Below the pieces are notes generated by a model. It made no database searches and was not told the origin of the DNA. It worked only from the letters and a program-made list of their open reading frames with translations. From Firmicutes bacterium UBA1047 (GTDB taxonomy: Bacteria; Bacillota; Clostridia; Tissierellales; Sedimentibacteraceae): a stretch of DNA of 5,330 nucleotides. The translations under genes were made by a program, and so were the position numbers. The DNA is taken from NCBI GenBank assembly GCA_002316585.1, contig DCDU01000145.1, positions 1 through 5,330 of the forward strand, given 5' to 3'. This document shows, in pieces, positions 1 to 5,117 of the stretch (positions within the stretch are counted from its first letter, which is position 1; every line of letters begins with the position of its first letter).

Positions 1-43
1 CTCGTCAGGCATATACAGAACCTATTGGTTTAAGGAAGCTGGT

Positions 44-81
44 AACCCTCAAGGTCTTATTTACGAGACTTGAGGGTTTTT
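44..81 (+). terminator. Intrinsic terminator of a plus-strand unit off the left edge
   Basis: A GC-containing stem pairs AACCCTCAAGGTCT (44-57) with AGACTTGAGGGTT (66-78), with one bulged G and an 8-nt loop, and runs into a T tract at 77-81. The T tract lies 3' on the plus strand only. In minus-strand orientation the stem is followed by mixed sequence, so it is not an obvious terminator for the minus-strand operon ending at 112. The sequence before it (1-43) has a plus-frame stop at 31-33, 10 nt ahead of the stem, which fits the end of a gene off the left edge. That piece is too short to identify, and the other two plus frames also stay open into the hairpin. Confidence 0.75.
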
Positions 82-111
82 AGTGAATTTTAACTTTAGC
101 GAGTAAAACCT

Positions 112-333
112 TTAACCCTTATGACACATTGAGCAGCAAATAGCACATCCGTCTGCATCTCTGTATATTTCTTTAGCCTTATCAACTGCACCAAAACAAT
201 TATTGTAATATCCCAAATAAGTTTTACTTGATATATTTAATTCGTTAGCATGCTCTTCTGTATGAACTTCGTGATGATATCCAGGATTATATGTTGAGTT
301 ATTATTTACATAGTACCTTTCCAAATTTTTCAT
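112..333 (-). CDS. Small Cys/His-rich probable zinc-binding protein (73 aa)
   Basis: The ATG lies one base after the TGA of the YwgA-like gene and has no good Shine-Dalgarno of its own, so translation probably depends on coupling to that gene. Visible motifs are YYVNNN near residues 7-12, HEVH at 21-24 followed by His28, a YLGYYNNC segment (39-46), an AVDKAKEIY helix, and a C-terminal cluster GC-x2-CC-x2-CH (Cys63, Cys66, Cys67, Cys70, His71). From memory this matches a widespread family of about 70-residue hypothetical proteins with HEVH-x3-C, YLG-x-F-x2-C, A-x-EAK and GC-x2-C-x3-CH. Here the first family Cys is replaced by His28, which could still bind metal. The layout faintly recalls the Ada-type zinc ribbon, but that is speculation. 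The protein is predicted to be cytosolic and its function is unknown. Confidence 0.8.
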   Translation of the reverse strand: MKNLERYYVNNNSTYNPGYHHEVHTEEHANELNISSKTYLGYYNNCFGAVDKAKEIYRDADGCAICCSMCHKG

Positions 334-334
334 T

Positions 335-865
335 TCACGCTACATATCCGCATTTTTTTAAAATAGCTAACTGTTTTTCTAAATAATCTTCTTTAAATTT
401 GCTTCCCTTTATTTTCTTTACCTCTTCAATAATTTGGGAATCCGATTGAGCATTATTTAGCATAAATGTCGCTACATAGTCCAAAGTAGTTATCGCTTCT
501 AATTCAAATGCACTTTTTTTAATGAAATTTTGGAAAACAAAGTTTACTTTTTCTTCATCACTTGCCAAGAGTTTATACTCTTTTATTGACTCTTCATATT
601 CTTCCGGAATGTTTTTTGATATGTTTATTTTATGAGTAGTTCCATTTGTATCAATTTCAATGATATCCTCACTTTCAAACAAATGAATCAGTTTATCTAA
701 TTTAGCACTATAAGGTCCGAAGAAATGAATCGAATAATTCAAATCCAATCCAACTCCCTTTCTTTCAATCAAATACAGAAGCTTCTGAAGCATTTTCTTT
801 CCTACTTCCGTTTTCTCGCATATTGCTTTAATAATAATTATGTATTTATTAAAATCATTGCTCAC
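335..865 (-). CDS. YwgA-like protein, partner of the HD-domain gene (176 aa)
   Basis: The start is GTG, not ATG. It is fixed by an AGGAGG at 873-878 with a 7-nt spacer, and this site overlaps the TAG stop of the upstream HD gene. The N-terminal half carries GKKMLQKLLYLIERKG (22-37) and IHFFGPYSAKLD (46-57), typical of Bacillus YwgA-like proteins and reminiscent of the Panacea/DUF4065 antitoxin fold (K-LQKLLY ... GP). The second half has LEAITTLDYVATFM (122-135) and a final KKIKGSKF ... LLKKCGY-like helical segment. There is no signal peptide or membrane helix. As I recall, ywgA lies close to the HD-domain gene ywfO in Bacillus, and the same pairing here argues for a joint role, perhaps binding or controlling the HD enzyme. 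No biochemical function is established to my knowledge. The length is close to the family's roughly 165 residues. Confidence 0.75.
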   Translation of the reverse strand: MSNDFNKYIIIIKAICEKTEVGKKMLQKLLYLIERKGVGLDLNYSIHFFGPYSAKLDKLIHLFESEDIIEIDTNGTTHKINISKNIPEEYEESIKEYKLLASDEEKVNFVFQNFIKKSAFELEAITTLDYVATFMLNNAQSDSQIIEEVKKIKGSKFKEDYLEKQLAILKKCGYVA

Positions 866-876
866 AATAATACCTC

Positions 877-2166
877 CTATATTATATCTTTATATGTACT
901 CCTAATACAATCCTCTGCTTCCATAGAGTATTCTTTATTAGCATAAATCCTCTGTATATTTATTTTGTTTGTAAGGCTGCTTATTATTTGTGACTCTTCA
1001 GATATAGTTGTGTTTTTACCTGTTCTCTCATTAATTATAACAATCGCTTTTTCATCATCAATTGCAGTTCTTATAGGAATTTTATGAGGCATTTTGTCTG
1101 CTGACTGATCTTCAATAAAATTATTCCTTCCAAATTTCTCATATAAAATATTTCTCATCATCCTAAATTCTCTTTTGTCAGCCTCCTCAGGATGAGTCTT
1201 AGTATCCAAAACCATAGCATACACTTTTCTATTTACTATATTATCACATTCTTTAATGCTATCGCATTTTTCTTTCATCAATTCAATTACTTTACAATCA
1301 TCCCAACTCAAATACTCTTCAATATTTTCAGGATACTTTCCATTATCTAATATTTTCTCTAAAGCCGATTTCAACATAATGTCAAAATATCTTCTTGTCC
1401 TATGAAAATAAACTTGTACAAACATAAAATATCTTGCCAAAACAAATTCTTCAAAAGCTTGGACTCCTCCATACTTAACTGCTAACCTGGAACTTCCACC
1501 TTCCTCACGATACACGGTTAAACATGAAATTAATCGCTGCACATCGTATTTGCCGTAATTCACACCACAATACAAGGAATCCCTCAGCAAATAGTCCATT
1601 TTATCGCAATCTAATTCACCATCCATAAAGCTTGATAAGAACACAAATTCTGAATTCTCTCCGGGAATTCTCCTCATATATATGTCGCATATTAATTCCG
1701 GCGTTATATCATATTCCTTACCATACTTTGCCTTATATTCAGTTCCAATTTTACTAATAATATCTGCAATACATGTTTCTTTTATAATCTTTTCCGTATA
1801 GTCTTCATGCTCCGTTCCATCAGGAAACACCGATTCAGAAGCATGGGAAAAGGGTGCGTGTCCAATGTCATGTAAAAGAGCAATCAACCTTAAAATCTGT
1901 TCATACCAATCTTTTTTCTCCTTTGATAAAAATTCAGGACCATTAGAAATTGCCGACCTAAAAGCATTTGATACTAAATGCATAACTCCCAAAGAATGTC
2001 CAAATCTTGTATGCTCCGCTCCATGGAATACCAAGTAAGTCATTGCAAGCTGCTTTATATTCCGGAGTCTTTGAAAAGGCATCGAATTAATTATTTCATT
2101 TTCAAGACTTCTTACTTCAATAAACCCATGAACAGGGTCTCTGTATTTATCTATCATATAAAACAT
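877..2166 (-). CDS. HD-domain dNTP triphosphohydrolase, SAMHD1/YwfO type (429 aa)
   Basis: This is predicted to hydrolyse deoxynucleoside triphosphates to nucleoside and triphosphate. The N-terminus shows the YwfO/EF1143 signature YRDPVHGFIEV (8-18), FQRLRNIKQL (31-40) and FHGAEHTRFGHSLGV (47-61). Metal-site residues align with human SAMHD1: His57 (H167), His99-Asp100 in LLHDIGHAPFSH (H206/D207), and Asp188 in DCDKMDYLLRD (D311). His103 and His120 (H233) are also present, so the active site looks complete. Enterococcus EF1143 of this group is a known tetrameric dNTPase. The C-terminal third is less conserved and may hold regulatory contacts. The start is uncertain. The first ATG (2164-2166) sits only 2 nt from AAGGGG, while the ATG at 2155-2157 (Met4) has an 11-nt spacer and may be the true start. 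It is the first gene of a LexA-controlled operon. A chromosomal housekeeping role in dNTP balance is the main alternative to defence. Confidence 0.92.
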   Translation of the reverse strand: MFYMIDKYRDPVHGFIEVRSLENEIINSMPFQRLRNIKQLAMTYLVFHGAEHTRFGHSLGVMHLVSNAFRSAISNGPEFLSKEKKDWYEQILRLIALLHDIGHAPFSHASESVFPDGTEHEDYTEKIIKETCIADIISKIGTEYKAKYGKEYDITPELICDIYMRRIPGENSEFVFLSSFMDGELDCDKMDYLLRDSLYCGVNYGKYDVQRLISCLTVYREEGGSSRLAVKYGGVQAFEEFVLARYFMFVQVYFHRTRRYFDIMLKSALEKILDNGKYPENIEEYLSWDDCKVIELMKEKCDSIKECDNIVNRKVYAMVLDTKTHPEEADKREFRMMRNILYEKFGRNNFIEDQSADKMPHKIPIRTAIDDEKAIVIINERTGKNTTISEESQIISSLTNKINIQRIYANKEYSMEAEDCIRSTYKDII

Positions 2167-2214
2167 AACCCCTTTTCTTATATTATAAAATTTATTAAAC
2201 TAAATGCTAATAAT

Positions 2215-2243
2215 ATTATATCGAACTTATGTTCGGTTGTCAA
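2215..2243 (-). promoter_or_regulatory. Consensus sigma-A promoter of the HD/YwgA operon
   Basis: Read on the minus strand, TTGACA (2238-2243) is followed by exactly 17 bp (2221-2237) and TATAAT (2215-2220), matching the vegetative consensus at all twelve positions. Transcription should begin near 2207-2209, leaving a leader of about 40 nt before the HD gene. So strong a promoter would need tight repression, which the LexA operator inside the spacer can provide. Confidence 0.93.
2222..2235. promoter_or_regulatory. LexA (SOS) box within the promoter spacer
   Basis: CGAACTTATGTTCG is an inverted repeat with 5-bp arms CGAAC/GTTCG and a 4-bp centre. The Gram-positive LexA/DinR consensus is CGAAC-RNRY-GTTCG; both arms match fully and one of the degenerate central positions differs. 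It fills 14 of the 17 spacer bases between -35 and -10, so bound LexA would block RNA polymerase directly. RecA-stimulated LexA cleavage after DNA damage should release the operon. Other repressors with the same arms are possible but less likely. Confidence 0.88.
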
Positions 2244-2276
2244 TACATTTTTGATTTTTGTAACTGCTAAAAAAAG

Positions 2277-2398
2277 ACCGTATTCCATCCCTATTAGGAA
2301 ATATATATAGCAAAAATTGTTTCTTGAACTTTCTTTCTTGCTTACACTAAGTCATTAAACATTGAACTTATAAATATTTGATATTTCTTTTTATCCAT
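2277..2398 (-). pseudogene. Broken N-terminal fragment of a DUF4062 protein
   Basis: The minus strand opens with ATG at 2396-2398, 7 nt after an AGAGGATAAG-type ribosome binding site, and reads MDKKKYQIFISSMFNDLV, then a TAA stop (2342-2344), then ARKKVQETIFAIY. It next shifts by one base to FLIGMEYG, ending at about 2277. This follows the DUF4062 start pattern (KYQ-FISST--DL--ERK-V-EAI----H-P-GMEMF). The TAA stands where Glu is expected (GAA to TAA), and restoring one lost C before ATTTC would give YHF and rejoin the frame. So one nonsense change, one deletion and a 3' truncation are visible. DUF4062 is a short N-terminal domain usually fused to larger domains such as NTPases in signalling or defence-like proteins; the rest of this gene is missing. 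Confidence 0.8.
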
Positions 2399-2414
2399 AA
2401 TCTTATCCTCTTAA

Positions 2415-2666
2415 TCAACCAAAAAGTTTACAACGTTTGAATAAAATCAAGTTACGATGATATATCGCTCTGTGAATCTCCGGTCGTGCTACTCTCTCCT
2501 TCCTATTCACCAATGAAGGAGATGCATCTTCATTATAACTCATAATTGTTTCAATTACTGCACCATAATAAAAATTTTTTGTTTTCAACCTTGGAATTAT
2601 TTCCCTCCTCGTATAAAAGCTGCTTTTAGATGCTTCCAACAATGGAAGATATTGATGTACCGTCAT
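2415..2666 (-). CDS. Unrecognised 83-codon ORF upstream of the DUF4062 remnant
   Basis: I do not recognise this protein. It starts MTVHQYLPLLEASK, is rich in Arg, Lys and aromatic residues, and ends FKRCKLFG. It has no membrane helix, signal peptide or clear motif. The start lacks a convincing ribosome binding site: the nearest purine run, AAGGGGAAAAG, is about 13 nt away, and the ATG overlaps a 12-bp palindrome, TAACAATTGTTA (2666-2677). In favour of expression, a promoter-like pair lies about 80 nt upstream, and the ORF ends 16 nt before the DUF4062 fragment on the same strand, as two genes of one operon would. Because that neighbour is broken, this may also be a remnant or a chance ORF. 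Confidence 0.3.
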   Translation of the reverse strand: MTVHQYLPLLEASKSSFYTRREIIPRLKTKNFYYGAVIETIMSYNEDASPSLVNRKERVARPEIHRAIYHRNLILFKRCKLFG

Positions 2667-2747
2667 AACAATTGTTAACTTTTCCCCTTAGCGTTATCAT
2701 TACGAATAGCTTAAATATAAATGATAAACCCATATTTATCTATTTCC

Positions 2748-2776
2748 ATTATACTGGGAATTTCGGCATGAAGCAA
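2748..2776 (-). promoter_or_regulatory. Candidate minus-strand promoter for the 83-codon ORF/DUF4062 remnant
   Basis: On the minus strand, TTGCTT (2771-2776) is separated by 17 bp from a perfect TATAAT (2748-2753). The predicted start is near 2741, about 75 nt before the ORF starting at 2666. The -10 and spacing are ideal but the -35 is only partly consensus, and such matches arise by chance in AT-rich DNA. Confidence 0.35.
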
Positions 2777-3150
2777 CTAAAAGATGTGCATATAACGTTT
2801 TATCCCAATCCTTTCAGCAAACAGCAGGAAATAATCTCCGATGCACACTACGGGTAAAATTGGCATTTACAGACTGTAACAACAGTTGTATTGCCGAATA
2901 CTATGATATGACAATATATTACATTAATCAGAAGCCCGTATGAAAGGGCAAATATTGTATAATTTGCACGATTTTATACATTTTTCCGAAGAATATTTCT
3001 TGAAAAAACCCGGGTTTTTATTAAACATTTTGCCAAAGCTCTTAAAAAACCTTTTTTCAATAATTCAAATTTCGTTGAAATTACCACATTTGTTAAAAAC
3101 AGAAAGCTTTGATAATAATTATGCAGGATTTATGTATATAGGAATGATGT
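2777..3150. other. Gene-free stretch, probably decayed DNA
   Basis: I find no supported gene here on either strand. The minus strand is closed in all frames. The plus strand has open stretches (to 2857, then a different frame from 2854 to 2938, then from 2940) with no ribosome binding sites, and their products resemble nothing I know. The middle stretch reads like coding sequence (KLAFTDCNNSCIAEYYDM), so an old frameshifted plus-strand gene cannot be excluded. The only clear structure is a palindrome at 3004-3019. Confidence 0.4.
3004..3019. repeat. Perfect 16-bp palindrome
   Basis: AAAAACCCGGGTTTTT is a perfect palindrome ending in five T on either strand. As RNA it could form only a short stem around a tight CCGG loop, so at best it is a weak bidirectional terminator. 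It lies between the operon ending at 3211 and the remnants to the left, where a terminator for the minus-strand operon would be expected. A protein-binding site is the other option. Confidence 0.35.
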
Positions 3151-3180
3151 TTATGTTAAAAATATTATTGGCAGCGGCAT
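3151..3180 (-). pseudogene. Nine-codon stub behind a strong ribosome binding site
   Basis: Thirty bases after the stop of the membrane-protein gene at 3211, the minus strand has AAGGGAGGAG followed by 5 nt and an ATG (3178-3180). The reading frame is only MPLPIIFLT then TAA. A ribosome binding site this good, placed at normal operon spacing, suggests a former third gene of the operon whose body has been lost or frameshifted. A functional short peptide or a chance purine run are the alternatives. The frames downstream are closed and offer no recognisable continuation. Confidence 0.35.
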
Positions 3181-3210
3181 TATCTCTCCTCCCTTAGTTT
3201 CATATCTCTA

Positions 3211-4182
3211 TTATTCAGATAATCCTTCCTGCCACCCGAGAATATCAACTGCATAAGCAAAGAATTCCTTTAATGTATTATTGCGCTGTTCTTCGGATTC
3301 CTGAAAGTACGCCGAATATAATAACGCCAATGCATGTATCAGATTCGGAAATTTATTCGCAAGAATTGTATTATCTAAAGCCTTATCCAGCAAGCGCTGC
3401 CTTGTCTTTATTTTTCTATAATTTTTTTCTTTTCGCTCAAATTTCGGCTTTGAAGCTTTACGAATAACCATTTTCTGTAACTTCTCAATCATATTCTGAT
3501 ATTCGTTATTGAGAAGTATCGAAAGATGATGAAAATAAAGTTCACTAATTTGATTTATATCCTCAGTAGTGGCAATTTTAACCTCTTTTTCGTCTTCATT
3601 ATTTTCTTCTTGTCCACTGTCTCCTAAAGTTTTCTTGCTGCCATTTTCCTTGCTTTCATAATATCCCCGCAGAAGGGCGGGAAACGTATTAAGATTCATG
3701 ATATATATTTTGATTTGCAAAAGCATGCCGAGAACATCATCATCCAAAACATATAGACCGTTCATTGCAAGATTTTCAAGCTCAACAAGAGCTTGTCTGA
3801 TTTTCTGCTCAGTTGCTATTCCTTTGCTTGAATAACATTCTTCATTGTCCTTCAAAGATAAACCGCTTATCTCAAAATTTCTTTTTACATCATCAGTGTT
3901 TTCCGGAAATACCTCCGTCTTGCTCTGGACTTCAACGAATGACCTTATGGCATCATATTGCTCAAGGCGCAAATCTAATACACGCGCCTTAACCTTTTGT
4001 ACTTCTCTTTTCTTGTCAACAATTAATGTTGAGAATATTGCAACAAGAACCGACGCAAACAAGACACCCAGGAGCTCTATAAGATTTCCTGTCATAAAGT
4101 CAGGTAATTTATTTATGAGTGCTGCAAATTCCGTAACCGCATGCGAAACCCAACCGGATATGCATTCAAATAAATACTTCAT
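3211..4182 (-). CDS. Membrane-anchored protein of unknown function, second of a coupled pair (323 aa)
   Basis: I do not recognise a family. An amphipathic N-terminus (1-25) is followed by one strong membrane helix at about 34-55 (IELLGVLFASVLVAIFSTLIV), then DKKREVQKVKAR, a positive stop that puts the rest in the cytosol. The soluble part is mostly helical: a coiled-coil-like start (60-85), a helical block (122-176), a highly acidic Glu/Asn linker (about 176-200), and a second helical domain with a basic patch (KASKPKFERKEKNYRKIKTRQR, given in two parts: KASKPKFERK at 242-251 and EKNYRKIKTR at 252-261). No nuclease, NTPase or protease motif is visible. The start is set by AGGAGG at 4190-4195 with a 7-nt spacer, inside the end of the upstream gene, and overlaps its stop as ATGA. 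The products are thus likely made together and may interact. No catalytic role is assigned. Confidence 0.85.
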   Translation of the reverse strand: MKYLFECISGWVSHAVTEFAALINKLPDFMTGNLIELLGVLFASVLVAIFSTLIVDKKREVQKVKARVLDLRLEQYDAIRSFVEVQSKTEVFPENTDDVKRNFEISGLSLKDNEECYSSKGIATEQKIRQALVELENLAMNGLYVLDDDVLGMLLQIKIYIMNLNTFPALLRGYYESKENGSKKTLGDSGQEENNEDEKEVKIATTEDINQISELYFHHLSILLNNEYQNMIEKLQKMVIRKASKPKFERKEKNYRKIKTRQRLLDKALDNTILANKFPNLIHALALLYSAYFQESEEQRNNTLKEFFAYAVDILGWQEGLSE

Positions 4183-5033
4183 TGCCGCACCTCCTCTTCA
4201 TAGAGGAATGGCGTCACCACATACTCATTTGCTTTGAGATGCTTATATAATATATCAAATGAAGTACCGGTTTTCTCCGCAGTCATATCTATTAACATTC
4301 GGAATAGTCCTATCTCATTCATTGCATATAATGTTTTGCAAAATTTTTCATAAAAAAACTTAATTTTTTTATATTCATTTTTAAAGGGAGGCTTGGCACA
4401 GGATTTTAAATTATACAGCTCGACAATTAAGGCACGCTCAAAATCAGCTTGCATTTTTACCATATCAAAATCTATTACAATTCCGACTTTGGGAAGAAAC
4501 TCTTTTAGAATACCATCTATAGTTGACTCATCCAAAAGCGCTCCATCAGGCATTGGCGTAGTCATTAAATATTTATAATACCCATCAAGCTTTGACATAT
4601 ACAGATAAACATATATGAATTGCTTATACGATTTAGGACCTACCAAATGAAGCTTATTGATATAAAAACTGTCTAGAGACTTAATAATAGCCTGAAGCTT
4701 TTCCCTGTCTTCAAGAAAAGGAGGATACTCTACTGCGGGTCTGTCCTTGAGTGTCACAATTCCATACTTATCTATTTCACTGCGGATGTGCATTTCAGTA
4801 TCCAGCACAACGGTTCTTTCATTGATTCTTGCCATTGAATTCAATATTTCAAAATAAGCGGTTATTCTGTCATTAAGAATTTTGCCTTCACGCTCATTCA
4901 ATGCTTCCTGCTTTGATAGCCAATGAATTGTAATAAACCCTACAACTCCTGCAACGATAGTTGTAGAAAGAAAACCGAAGATGCCCTGCCATATATTTTC
5001 TGACAATCCAAGAAAAACTGTTTCATCAATCAT
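4179..5033 (-). CDS. Membrane-anchored protein of unknown function, first of a coupled pair (284 aa)
   Basis: The start is well supported by AGAGGAGG (5040-5047) with a 6-nt spacer. A single membrane helix lies at about 14-38 (IWQGIFGFLSTTIVAGVVGF and onward to HWL), with a charged KQEALNEREGK stretch after it, so the bulk should face the cytosol. The soluble part begins with a long helix (LNDRITAYFEILNSMARI, 53-70) that matches in position and pattern the DLRLEQYDAIRSFVE helix of the partner gene, then continues as mixed helices with many Tyr, Phe and Lys, including KPPFKNEYKKIKFFYEKF (214-231), comparable with KPKFERKEKNYRK in the partner. The two proteins therefore look like distant paralogues. 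No known catalytic motif is seen. Its stop overlaps the partner start by 4 nt. Possible roles are a membrane effector or sensor pair, but function is unknown. Confidence 0.87.
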   Translation of the reverse strand: MIDETVFLGLSENIWQGIFGFLSTTIVAGVVGFITIHWLSKQEALNEREGKILNDRITAYFEILNSMARINERTVVLDTEMHIRSEIDKYGIVTLKDRPAVEYPPFLEDREKLQAIIKSLDSFYINKLHLVGPKSYKQFIYVYLYMSKLDGYYKYLMTTPMPDGALLDESTIDGILKEFLPKVGIVIDFDMVKMQADFERALIVELYNLKSCAKPPFKNEYKKIKFFYEKFCKTLYAMNEIGLFRMLIDMTAEKTGTSFDILYKHLKANEYVVTPFLYEEEVRQ

Positions 5034-5047
5034 CCGTGACCTCCTCT

Positions 5048-5095
5048 TTATTTAGCTGATTTCTTCAAACGATTCATAAACCTCTCATTGTACAT
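5048..5095 (-). other. Possible 15-codon leader ORF before the membrane-protein pair
   Basis: On the minus strand an ATG at 5093-5095 opens MYNERFMNRLKKSAK, whose TAA (5048-5050) directly abuts the AGAGGAGG of the next gene. The first ATG has no ribosome binding site. The internal ATG (MNRLKKSAK) has GAGAGG only 3 nt upstream. It could be a coupling leader peptide, or the shifted tail of the gene to the right. A chance ORF of this size is also likely. Confidence 0.2.
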
Positions 5096-5117
5096 CTATA
5101 AAATTTTGTTAATTTTA

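Noticed and set aside
1..83. Plus-strand frames open from the left edge
   Set aside because: All three frames are under 28 codons and two of them run into the terminator stem. None gives a recognisable C-terminus, so no partial gene is called.
1978..2310. Plus-strand 110-codon ORF spanning the HD gene start and the SOS promoter
   Set aside because: It runs antisense through conserved HD-domain coding sequence and across the promoter, with no ribosome binding site or known similarity.
2672..2857. Plus-strand 61-codon ORF, with coding-like sequence continuing in another frame to 2938
   Set aside because: No ribosome binding site and no recognised family. The continuation after a possible frameshift is suggestive but too weak to call a pseudogene.
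2940..3197. Plus-strand 85-codon ORF ending in a hydrophobic run (MLKILLAAALSLLP)
   Set aside because: No ribosome binding site, no recognised similarity, composition dominated by AT-rich Leu/Lys/Phe/Ile codons, and it overlaps the minus-strand ribosome binding site and stub at 3151-3196.
3845..4237. Plus-strand 130-codon ORF opposite the membrane-protein genes
   Set aside because: It is antisense to two well-supported genes with strong ribosome binding sites and has a low-complexity Ser/Thr/Arg composition typical of a shadow frame.
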